From Mycobacterium intermedium (GTDB taxonomy: Bacteria > Actinomycetota > Actinomycetes > Mycobacteriales > Mycobacteriaceae), in NCBI RefSeq assembly GCF_002086275.1, contig NZ_MVHT01000069.1, forward strand, positions 1 through 36,412: a stretch of 36,412 nucleotides of DNA. The letters are read 5' to 3'. Below are positions 1 to 6,919 of this stretch, in pieces. Each line of letters starts with the position of its first letter. Position 1 is the stretch's first letter. The notes beneath the pieces are model-generated. The model ran no database searches and had not been told where the DNA came from. It was given only the letters and a program-made list of their open reading frames with translations. A program made the position numbers and the translations under genes.

Positions 1-1
1 C

Positions 2-1126
2 GCCGCCGGCGGAGACGGCGGGTGGCTGTTCGGCAACGGCGGGATGGGCGGTTCCGGCGCGGCCGGTGCCACCGGCGGGCCCGGCGGAAATGGCGGCGGC
101 GGCGGCATCTTGTTCGGTTCCGGTGGGACCGGCGGAGCCGGTGGGCCCGGTGTCACCACCGGCGGGACGGGCGGCGCCGGCGGGTCGGCGTTCCTGAGCG
201 GCTCCGGCGGCAGCGGCGGCGCTGGTGGCACTGCGGTGGCTCCGGCCGGCACGCCCGGCCCGTTCACGGGCGGTACCGCCGGGCGCGGCGGCAACGCGGG
301 CTTCTTCTCCGGCGCCGCCGGAACCGGTGGGGCCGGCGGTGGCCCCGGAACGGGCGGTGCCGGTGGGGCCGGCGGCAACGGCGGGCTGTTCGCCAGCGGC
401 GGCGTCGGCGGTTACGGCGGGTTCGCCGGCAATGGCGGCGCCGGCGGCGCCGGCGGCGCCGGGGGGTTGTTTGCCAGCGGCGGGGACGGCGGGGTCGGCG
501 GGTTCAGCACGCTGACTGGCGGAACCGGTGGTGCCGGCGGCGCCGGCGGACTGTTCGGCGCCGGCGGCAATGGTGGGGCCGGCGGCTACAGCCTGACCAT
601 CGGTGGGACCGGCGGGCACGGTGGCAATGCCGGATTCCTTGCCGCGGGTCCCTCCGGCGGCGCAGGCGGCAGCGGCGGGGGCGCCGAAAACGGAACCGGC
701 GGGACCGGCGGCGACGGCGGCAACGGCGGGACGCTGTTCGGCTCCGGCGGGGCCGGCGGCAACGGTGGCGAGGGCTTGTCCGACTCTCACGGCGGGGCGG
801 GTGGCGCCGGCGGCAACGCCGGTCTGCTCTACGGCTCCGGTGGCGCCGGTGGTGCCGCCGGTGTAGGTGGCCCGGGCCCGAACACCATCGGCGGCCTCGG
901 CGGGGCCGGCGGCAAAGGCGGACTCATCGGCAACGGCGGGGCCGGCGGGGCCGGCGGGGCGGCCACCGGCGCCGGCGGCGGCGGCGGTAACGGCGGGAAC
1001 GCGGTGGTGATTGGCGACGGCGGGAATGGCGGCAACGGCGGAACCGGCACACCGTCGGGCGGGCGCGGCACCGGAGGTACCGGTGGAGTGCTGCTGGGCG
1101 CAAACGGCAACGACGGCCAGCCGTAA
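2..1126 (+). CDS. PE_PGRS family protein, C-terminal PGRS part (5' end outside window)
   Basis: The open frame runs from the window edge to TAA at 1124-1126 without a stop and encodes almost only Gly-Gly-X triplets (GGAGG, GGTGG, GGNGG), broken by short modules such as WLFGNGG and LLYGSGG. This composition defines the PGRS domain of mycobacterial PE_PGRS proteins, which are usually exported by ESX-5 and reach the outer cell surface. The N-terminal PE domain is upstream and not visible, so subfamily and full length cannot be given. The ending GANGNDGQP is typical of PGRS proteins that stop inside the repeat with no extra C-terminal domain. An arginine-rich frame in the same DNA is a shadow of the GGC-rich repeats. 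The gene converges on the DoxX gene across a 123-nt gap. Confidence 0.93.
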   Translation, partial: AAGGDGGWLFGNGGMGGSGAAGATGGPGGNGGGGGILFGSGGTGGAGGPGVTTGGTGGAGGSAFLSGSGGSGGAGGTAVAPAGTPGPFTGGTAGRGGNAGFFSGAAGTGGAGGGPGTGGAGGAGGNGGLFASGGVGGYGGFAGNGGAGGAGGAGGLFASGGDGGVGGFSTLTGGTGGAGGAGGLFGAGGNGGAGGYSLTIGGTGGHGGNAGFLAAGPSGGAGGSGGGAENGTGGTGGDGGNGGTLFGSGGAGGNGGEGLSDSHGGAGGAGGNAGLLYGSGGAGGAAGVGGPGPNTIGGLGGAGGKGGLIGNGGAGGAGGAATGAGGGGGNGGNAVVIGDGGNGGNGGTGTPSGGRGTGGTGGVLLGANGNDGQP

Positions 1127-1159
1127 TCCCGAGCGCCAGAACTACCTTCGCGCTTCGGC

Positions 1160-1211
1160 GTCACGCCAGCTTGACGTTCGCGGGCGACCGCCACTCTGGC
1201 GTGACGGTCGC
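1160..1211. terminator. Overlapping hairpins between convergent genes
   Basis: A perfect 10-bp inverted repeat (gtcacgccag at 1160-1169, ctggcgtgac at 1196-1205) overlaps a perfect 7-bp one (gcgaccg at 1184-1190, cggtcgc at 1205-1211). It lies in the 123-nt gap between the converging PE_PGRS and DoxX genes and has no T-tract. A bidirectional terminator or a dispersed mycobacterial palindrome are the likely explanations. The function is inferred from position only. Confidence 0.4.
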
Positions 1212-1249
1212 GACCGCGCGCTGACGCCAGACGGACAAGCGGCCTCCGC

Positions 1250-1759
1250 CTACGCGGCTTCCTTGACCGGCGGCCGGTAGAAGATCAGCAACTGGCCGAT
1301 CGCGCCGGCCAGCCCCAGACCCAGCGAGATCGCCAGACCGTGCCAGCCGTCGAACCAGTTCTTGCCGAAGATCAGCCAATCCAGGCTGAGTCGGCCCGCA
1401 CCGACCGTCGCGACCGCGACGGCGCTGGCCGCCAGCACGAGGTTGTATTCCCAACCTTCCTTGACGATGAAGAAGCCGTTGGCCCGGTGCACGGTCCAGG
1501 CCGCGACGATCATCAACGAGACAAAGCCCGCGGCCGGAATGGGTGTGAGCAGCCCCGCCGCCAAGCCCAAGCCGGCGGCCGTTTCCGTGGTGGCGGCGAC
1601 GGTGGCGTGGAACTTGCCGGGCTTCATGCCGATGCTTTCGAACCAGCGTGCGGTACCGGGTATACGACCCCCACCGAAAAACTTGTTGAGGCCGTGCGCG
1701 GCAAGCGTCAGACCGAGGACGAGCCGCAGAATCAGCAATCCGACGTCATACGGAGTCAT
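1250..1759 (-). CDS. DoxX family integral membrane protein
   Basis: This 169-residue protein starts at ATG 1759. It has the DoxX layout: an N-terminal helix with RLVLGLTLAAHGLNKFFGG, then three more hydrophobic segments (about residues 55-90, 105-125 and 140-160). The HGLNKFFGGG stretch is characteristic of the family. DoxX-like proteins in actinobacteria have been linked to redox balance at the membrane, but the specific role of this one cannot be read from the sequence. It is divergent from the PPDK-like gene across about 110 nt and convergent with PE_PGRS, so it is probably a single-gene unit. I do not place a DoxX gene here in M. tuberculosis, so it may be a local insertion. Confidence 0.85.
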   Translation of the reverse strand: MTPYDVGLLILRLVLGLTLAAHGLNKFFGGGRIPGTARWFESIGMKPGKFHATVAATTETAAGLGLAAGLLTPIPAAGFVSLMIVAAWTVHRANGFFIVKEGWEYNLVLAASAVAVATVGAGRLSLDWLIFGKNWFDGWHGLAISLGLGLAGAIGQLLIFYRPPVKEAA

Positions 1760-1867
1760 GAGTGCAAACCTAGATCATCGAAGCATCATCTGACAGTTGC
1801 GACGAGCCGCATGGGTCGAACGGTCCGTGTGGGACCATAACGGGCGTTCCGGCCAGCCCCGAAGAGT

Positions 1868-3478
1868 GTGAGGAGGTGCACCACGACTCGTTTTGCGCGA
1901 GGTCCCGTGGTGTTGCTGGACGGCACCGGAAACCAGCCGCGGGAGGTTTTGGGCAACAAGGGCCACGGCATCGACACGATGCGCCGGAACAACTTGCCGG
2001 TACCGCCCGCGTTCTGCATCACCACCGAGGTCGGAACGCGTTTTCTCACCGAACCAGAATCGACGATGGACGCGATCTGGGCCGACGTGCTGTCCCGAAT
2101 GAGCTGGCTCGAAGGACAGACTTCCCGCACCTTCGGCAAGGGCCCGAGCCCGTTGCTGGTCAGCGTGCGCTCCGGCGCGACCCAGTCCATGCCGGGGATG
2201 ATGGACACGATCCTGGACGTGGGCATGAACGACGACGTCGAAGCGGCCCTGGCCGCCGCCGCCTCGCCCGAGTTCGCCCGGGACACCCGCGACAGGTTCA
2301 CCCGCATGTTTCGCCGCATCGTCGGCGAAAAGGACCCACCCAACGACCCGTACGCACAATTGCGCGCCGGCATCGCGGCCGTCTTCGGCTCGTGGAATTC
2401 ACCGCGCGCGATCACCTACCGCGACCATTACGGACGCAACGAACCGGGCGGCACCGCGGTGGTCGTGCAGGCGATGGTGTTCGGCAACCAGGCGGCCAAC
2501 TCCGGCGCCGGGGTGCTGTCGTCGCGCAACCCGATCACCGGAGCCAACGAACCGTTCGGCGACTGGCTGCCCGGCGGGCAGGGTGACGACGTGGTGTCCG
2601 GGTTGGTCGACGTCGAACCGATCATCGCGCTGCGGGACGAACAACCGGCTGTCTATCACGAACTGATGGACGCCGCCCGCCGGCTGGAAAAGCTCGCCGG
2701 CGATGTGCAGGAAATCGAGTTCACGGTCGAGGACGGCAAGTTGTGGCTGCTGCAGACCCGGGCCGCGGAGCGATCCGCCCAGGCGGCCGTTCGACTGGCG
2801 CTGCAGTTGCGGCACGAGGGGCTCATCGACGACCACGAGACGCTGCGCCGGCTGACCCCTGCGCACGTGCAGGCGCTTCTGCTGCCCGTTCTGCAGCCGG
2901 AAATCCGGGTGGCGGCAAAGCTTCTGGCCAAAGGATTACCGGCCTGCCCCGGCGTGGCGCACGGAACGGCGTACACCGACGTGGACGAGGCGCTCGACGC
3001 CACCGACCGGGGTGAACCGGTCATTTTGGTGCGGGATCACACCCGACCCGAAGACGTCCTGGGCATGCTGGCCGCGCAGGGCATCGTCACCGAGGTAGGC
3101 GGCGCTGCCAGCCATGCGGCCGTGGTCAGCCGCGAACTCGGCCGGGTTGCGGTGGTGGGTTGCGGTCAGGGCGTCGTGGCCGCACTGGAAGGCAAGCAGA
3201 TCACGGTCGACGGATACGAAGGTGAGGTGCGCGAAGGCAGCCTTCCCTTGTCGGCGTGGTCGGAGAGCGATACACCCGAGCTGCGGGAGCTCGCCGACAT
3301 CGCGCGACGGATCAGCCCGCTGCGCGCACATACCGCCGGCGACTATCCGAGCCTCAACGATCCCTCGGAGTCCGCGGTGCGCGCCGCCATGACCGCCGGG
3401 ACCACCGACGTCGTGTCGGACAGCCCGCTGCGCATCATGCTGACGGCCTTGCGACTGGCCCGACAGGACGCCCGGTGA
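1868..3478 (+). CDS. ppdK: Short pyruvate phosphate dikinase-like protein (Rv1127c type)
   Basis: This protein matches the N-terminal and central parts of PPDK. The ATP-grasp part carries VSVRSGATQSMPGMMDT and the Gly-rich GTAVVVQAMVFGN. The swivelling phosphohistidine domain has GGAASHAAVVSRELG, with the catalytic His near residue 416 (cat at 3113-3115). The C-terminal PEP/pyruvate TIM barrel of full-length PPDK (about 870 residues) is absent: the protein ends at 536. This shortened form is the annotated state of the M. tuberculosis orthologue, so it is probably not a local truncation. The start is uncertain. GTG 1868 gives 536 residues, but a perfect AGGAGG (1871-1876) lies inside that start and points, after 6 nt, to an ACG at 1883. 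The next gene overlaps the stop (GTGA), so the two form an operon. It probably transfers phosphate between ATP and a small acid or partner, but this is not proven. Confidence 0.88.
   Translation: MRRCTTTRFARGPVVLLDGTGNQPREVLGNKGHGIDTMRRNNLPVPPAFCITTEVGTRFLTEPESTMDAIWADVLSRMSWLEGQTSRTFGKGPSPLLVSVRSGATQSMPGMMDTILDVGMNDDVEAALAAAASPEFARDTRDRFTRMFRRIVGEKDPPNDPYAQLRAGIAAVFGSWNSPRAITYRDHYGRNEPGGTAVVVQAMVFGNQAANSGAGVLSSRNPITGANEPFGDWLPGGQGDDVVSGLVDVEPIIALRDEQPAVYHELMDAARRLEKLAGDVQEIEFTVEDGKLWLLQTRAAERSAQAAVRLALQLRHEGLIDDHETLRRLTPAHVQALLLPVLQPEIRVAAKLLAKGLPACPGVAHGTAYTDVDEALDATDRGEPVILVRDHTRPEDVLGMLAAQGIVTEVGGAASHAAVVSRELGRVAVVGCGQGVVAALEGKQITVDGYEGEVREGSLPLSAWSESDTPELRELADIARRISPLRAHTAGDYPSLNDPSESAVRAAMTAGTTDVVSDSPLRIMLTALRLARQDAR
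1871..1885 (+). promoter_or_regulatory. Perfect Shine-Dalgarno preceding an ACG codon
   Basis: AGGAGG (1871-1876), a 6-nt spacer and ACG (1883-1885) sit in the reading frame of the PPDK-like gene. The geometry is ideal for initiation, but the codon is ACG, not ATG, GTG or TTG. The peptide after ACG (TRFARGPVVLLDG) looks like a natural family N-terminus. A T-to-C change of an ancestral ATG is the simplest reading. Confidence 0.55.
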
Positions 3479-4080
3479 GCGAGCTGGCGGTGCTGCAGGC
3501 CGTCCGGCTCAAGGGCCGGGTGAGTCGCGACGACCTGGCCAAAACGTTGGGCACCGACCCCGCGGAGATCGCTGAAACCGTCGACGGGCTGACCACATCC
3601 GGGCTCCTGATCGAGGCGACCACGCTGCGCATCACACCCGAGGGTCGCGCCAGGCTGACCGAACTGTTGGCCGAGGAACGCGGCGCGGCCGACCCCACCG
3701 CGCTAGCCGCCGTCTACGACGACTTCCGTTCTGTCAACGGCGATTTCAAAGAATTGGTGACGGACTGGCAACTCAAGGACGGCAAGCCCAACGCGCACGA
3801 TGAGCCCGACTACGACGCTGCGGTGCTGGCCCGGCTGGAGGACGTGCATCAGCGGGTGCGCTCGACAGTTGGCGCGGCCGCCGCGCAGCTGCCGAGACTG
3901 GGCGCTTACGCGACGAAACTGGACGCGGCGCTGGACAGGGTGAAGGCCGGTGACTACGTGTGGTTGACCCGCCCCCTCATCGACTCGTACCACACCGTCT
4001 GGTTCGAACTGCACGAGGAGCTGATCCTGGCGGTGGGCCTGACGCGGGAGGAAGCCGCGAGATCCGGTGACGCCCAGTGA
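3475..4080 (+). CDS. Winged-helix protein paired with the PPDK-like gene (Rv1126c type)
   Basis: This 201-residue protein starts at GTG 3475, which overlaps the stop of the upstream PPDK-like gene (GTGA, 3475-3478), a sign of translational coupling. Residues 1-60 (LQAVRLKGRVSRDDLAKTLG followed by VDGLTTSGLL and LRITPEGRARL) read as a winged helix-turn-helix. The rest is mostly helical, with VNGDFKELVTDWQLKD and a conserved-looking DYDAAVLARLEDVHQRV. The length equals that recalled for M. tuberculosis Rv1126c. The fixed pairing with a PPDK-like gene suggests a regulator or subunit of that enzyme rather than a global transcription factor, but no function is established. A longer frame reaching upstream to 3256 lies inside ppdK and is rejected as the start. 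Confidence 0.88.
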   Translation: MSELAVLQAVRLKGRVSRDDLAKTLGTDPAEIAETVDGLTTSGLLIEATTLRITPEGRARLTELLAEERGAADPTALAAVYDDFRSVNGDFKELVTDWQLKDGKPNAHDEPDYDAAVLARLEDVHQRVRSTVGAAAAQLPRLGAYATKLDAALDRVKAGDYVWLTRPLIDSYHTVWFELHEELILAVGLTREEAARSGDAQ

Positions 4081-4081
4081 C

Positions 4082-5323
4082 TTACAGTGCCGCGTCGAGG
4101 AGTTGCAGGTAGCCGTCGACATCCGGTACGGCGGACTCGGCCGCGTGCACGCTGATCGCGATGGTGTCGCCGATGCCGTGCACGCCGTGGGTCAGGCTCA
4201 TGCACGGTGACAGCGCCGGATAGCCGGCCGTCAGCACCACCGGGCAATTGCCGAAGCTCAGATCGGCGGCCCCGCGGTGGACGCTGGACACCACGGTATT
4301 TCCGGCTACCTGAGCGGGCCGGGCTTCGGCGTCGAATTGCGAAACGCCCCAACGCAAGAGGACTGCCGGAACGGCGGCGAAGGCCCGGCTGCCCGAGTGG
4401 TTTGCCGGATGTTCGAGGCGGCGACGGGCATTGGCCAACTCGTCGGCGATCCGTCGCATCCGCTCTTCGTAGGCCAGCTGCGGGTACAGTCCCACGACCA
4501 CGTTGCCGAAGTGGTTATATGCATGCGGCACACCGGCTTTGGCCATCGGAACCTCGGCGCCCAGGGACTCGATAGGCGCACCGAGCAGGCCCGACAGCGC
4601 CTCGGACACCGCGGCCAAAACCCGGACGGTGATCGTGGCACCCGACAACTGTGCGCGCTTGCGTACCAGTGTGCGCGCCGCACGCGCACCTTCGGGTCGG
4701 TTGTTGGTGGCCTGCGGCGGTCGCGGTTGCGGCCCGGGGGTAACCAGTCCGGCCTCGGTGTCGCGTACCAGGTCGCGGTGGGCGCGTGCGGCCTGCATGG
4801 CCCGCCAGGGCAGGAAACCCCCTCGCTGCCAGTCGATTTCGGGAACCCGAGCGTCCCGGCCGAACAGCCACGCCGCCATTGCCGACGCGCGCGCGCCGTC
4901 GGCCAAGGCATGCGCAATCTGCAGGACCGCGACGGCGCCCGGCCCGCTGACCCCCGGGATGCCGAACACCGGCGCGAAAACGTGCAGCCGCCAGGGCGTG
5001 GCCCGAACGTCCACCTGGTCGGCCGCCATGCCCGCAACCACCGCCAGACAGTCACTCCAATTGCCGTCGGACAGCGTGTGCCGACGCACCCACTCCGGCC
5101 CGACCACCGTCGGCACCCAGCGCGGGTATGTCAGCGCGCACCCCTCCTCGACCCGCGTGCTCAGGTCGGGACAGACCCGGGCCCGGTCGCAGACCTGCTC
5201 CACCGCGCGCGCCAGATCGGCGGGTTCGCCGGCGAACGCGTAGAGCAGAAACTCGTCACTCGGGATCTTGGCCGACGTCCAGAGGAACTGGGCGTCTACG
5301 GCCGCCATCCGGTGCCCGGTCAC
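4082..5323 (-). CDS. WS/DGAT-like acyltransferase-fold protein (Rv1125 type)
   Basis: The protein has 413 residues from GTG 5323, which overlaps the EphC stop (GTGA). ATG 5308 (MAAVDAQFLW) is an alternative start. The layout resembles wax ester synthase/diacylglycerol acyltransferases: IAHALADGARA (His138, Asp142, Gly143) sits where the HHxxxDG motif is expected, keeping the second, catalytic His but replacing the first by Ala. The C-terminus (VVLTAGYPALSPCMSL, then GIGDTIAISVHAAESAVPDVDGYLQLL) matches the family's C-terminal domain. The substrate is unknown and the length is slightly short of typical WS/DGAT enzymes. The coupling to an epoxide-hydrolase-type gene hints at fatty-acid or lipid processing. 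It converges with the winged-helix gene with almost no gap. Confidence 0.8.
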   Translation of the reverse strand: MTGHRMAAVDAQFLWTSAKIPSDEFLLYAFAGEPADLARAVEQVCDRARVCPDLSTRVEEGCALTYPRWVPTVVGPEWVRRHTLSDGNWSDCLAVVAGMAADQVDVRATPWRLHVFAPVFGIPGVSGPGAVAVLQIAHALADGARASAMAAWLFGRDARVPEIDWQRGGFLPWRAMQAARAHRDLVRDTEAGLVTPGPQPRPPQATNNRPEGARAARTLVRKRAQLSGATITVRVLAAVSEALSGLLGAPIESLGAEVPMAKAGVPHAYNHFGNVVVGLYPQLAYEERMRRIADELANARRRLEHPANHSGSRAFAAVPAVLLRWGVSQFDAEARPAQVAGNTVVSSVHRGAADLSFGNCPVVLTAGYPALSPCMSLTHGVHGIGDTIAISVHAAESAVPDVDGYLQLLDAAL

Positions 5324-6222
5324 TGGGAGCCGATGAACTTCAAGATCAGCTCGGCGACCTTCTCGGGCTGCTCCAACTGAAGGAAGTGCCCGGCGCGCCC
5401 GACGATGGCCACGTCGCTACCTAGCGGCAACACCCGTTCGGTCCAGTGCGTGAAAGCCGGTGAGGCACACCCGTCGTCGTACCCGTGCAGGTACAGGGTC
5501 GGCTGCCGGGGCGGCTCGGTCCACCAGCGGTGCAATTCGGCGTAACGAGCCGGCGGGCGGGTGTTGCGGATCGTGGCCCGGTACGGCCCGAGCGCCGCCC
5601 GCCAGCCCTCCGGCGTGCCGATGGCCGCATCGACGTGGCGCAGGTCCTCTTCGGCGTGATAACCGGGCGACCAGCGCCGCCACAGCCGCGGCACCACCCA
5701 CGAGGCGGACCGTTCCGGCAGCCCGGGCAATTGGAAGTAGAAGATGTACCAGCTGCGCAGCAGCTGACGGGGCAGTTCACGGGCCAGTCGGCCACGCTCG
5801 GGCACTCGGCCGAGCGGCTGGAATGCCGCGGCCGGCGGCACGGACATGATCACCGCCTTGACGAACGGGCTCTCGGGCATGGCGGCCAGACCCGTGCCGG
5901 CGATCGCACCCCAGTCGTGGCCGATCACCACGTCGTTCTCGGTACCACCGGCGGCCTCGCGCACCCGCAGGGCGTCGTCCATCAATGCGCCGACGTGATA
6001 GCTGCCGTCCACCGGAATGTCCGACGGCGCATACCCCCGCATGAACGGTGCCACCACCCGCCACCCGGCCTCGACCAGGCGTGGAGCCAGCTTGCGCCAC
6101 CCGTAGGCAGTGTCGGGAAAGCCGTGCAGACACAACGCCATTGGGGCGTCTGTCGCTCCCCAACTGAGCGCCTTCAGGTCCCCGTTGGGACCCTTTATGT
6201 CGATCCAGCGTGGTTGTGGCAT
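5320..6222 (-). CDS. ephC: Epoxide hydrolase EphC (alpha/beta hydrolase)
   Basis: This 300-residue alpha/beta hydrolase starts at ATG 6222, which has AGGAG 8 nt upstream. It shows the epoxide hydrolase pattern: oxyanion motif HGFPD (33-37), nucleophile elbow GHDWGA with Asp103 rather than Ser or Cys, and a C-terminal GRAGHFLQLEQP with His279. Asp at the nucleophile position in GHDWG is the hallmark that separates epoxide hydrolases and haloalkane dehalogenases from esterases. The synteny fits M. tuberculosis ephC (Rv1124). The product would convert epoxides to diols, probably lipid or xenobiotic epoxides. The open frame extends farther upstream to 6624 through another gene, and that extension is not a plausible start. 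The downstream acyltransferase-like gene overlaps its stop codon. Confidence 0.92.
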   Translation of the reverse strand: MPQPRWIDIKGPNGDLKALSWGATDAPMALCLHGFPDTAYGWRKLAPRLVEAGWRVVAPFMRGYAPSDIPVDGSYHVGALMDDALRVREAAGGTENDVVIGHDWGAIAGTGLAAMPESPFVKAVIMSVPPAAAFQPLGRVPERGRLARELPRQLLRSWYIFYFQLPGLPERSASWVVPRLWRRWSPGYHAEEDLRHVDAAIGTPEGWRAALGPYRATIRNTRPPARYAELHRWWTEPPRQPTLYLHGYDDGCASPAFTHWTERVLPLGSDVAIVGRAGHFLQLEQPEKVAELILKFIGSQ

Positions 6223-6305
6223 CCGGGAGACTCCTGTTCGCCGTTCCGGCCCGCATGATCCAACGTAACCGAGGCGACAACGTAGCCAACCGTTAGCTTC
6301 TAGGT

Positions 6306-6400
6306 ATGGCGAGACCCGCACCGGGCCGCCCGCTTGGCCAAGCCGGACACGACTCAGTGGCGGATCCTTGACGCCGCGACCGACGCAGTGGCCTCCGCGA
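6306..6400 (+). pseudogene. Possible N-terminal remnant of a TetR regulator
   Basis: ATG 6306 opens MARPAPGRPLGQAG and stops at TGA after 21 codons. In the next frame the same DNA continues as DTTQWRILDAATDAVA. Joined by one frameshift, these resemble a TetR-family N-terminus (GRPLGQ, then RILDAA). The rest of a TetR protein is missing because the DNA becomes the 3' end of the oppositely oriented VOC gene. The similarity is short, so chance is possible. Confidence 0.3.
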
Positions 6401-6860
6401 CCGCCTTCTCGATGTCGGCGATCTCGATCTTGCGCATGCCCAGCATGGCCGTGGTGGCCGCCGTGGCCCGGACGGGGTCGGGATCGTCGCACAGCTCGTG
6501 GAGCCGCATCGGCACGATCTGCCAGCTCAGGCCGAATCGGTCCGTCAGCCAGCCGCATTGGGATTCTTCGCCGCCGTCGACCAGCTTGTTCCAGTAGTAG
6601 TCGACTTCCTCCTGGTCCTTGCATTCGACCAGGAAGGACACCGCCTCGCTGAACGCGAAATGCGGGCCGCCGTTGATCCCCAGGAACCGGGTGCTGTCTA
6701 GCACGAAAGTGCCGGTGACCACGGCGCCGGGCTCACCTGGTCCCGCTTCGGTGTAGTGGGTGTAGCCCTCGATGTGCGAGTTGGGGAACACCGAAGTGTA
6801 GAACTCCGCCGCCTCTTCGAGGTTGTTGTCGAACCACAGTGAGGGGGTGATCGATGGCAT
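6354..6860 (-). CDS. PhnB-like VOC superfamily protein
   Basis: This 168-residue protein starts at ATG 6860, with AAGGAGG 4-5 nt upstream. It has the PhnB / 3-demethylubiquinone methyltransferase-like vicinal-oxygen-chelate pattern: an opening TPSLWFDNNLEEAAEFYTSVFP, a middle GPHFAFSEAVSFLVECKDQEEVDYYW, and GWLTDRFGLSWQIVP. The C-terminus (MLGMRKIEIADIEKAVAEA) is longer than usual for the family and overlaps a possible TetR remnant on the other strand. Members of this family have mixed or unknown activities, so no reaction is assigned. It lies just downstream of the hydrolase-cyclase gene (59-nt gap, same strand) and may share its transcript. Confidence 0.87.
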   Translation of the reverse strand: MPSITPSLWFDNNLEEAAEFYTSVFPNSHIEGYTHYTEAGPGEPGAVVTGTFVLDSTRFLGINGGPHFAFSEAVSFLVECKDQEEVDYYWNKLVDGGEESQCGWLTDRFGLSWQIVPMRLHELCDDPDPVRATAATTAMLGMRKIEIADIEKAVAEATASVAASRIRH

Positions 6861-6919
6861 GTCGCCTCCTTGCTGTTGCGCGGGCCTTCGTAGCTACAGA
6901 CCCCGGCGGCGACGAAAAC

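Noticed and set aside
22..990. 322-residue arginine-rich open frame
   Set aside because: It is the shifted frame of the GGC-rich PGRS repeats. It has no domain and no start support.
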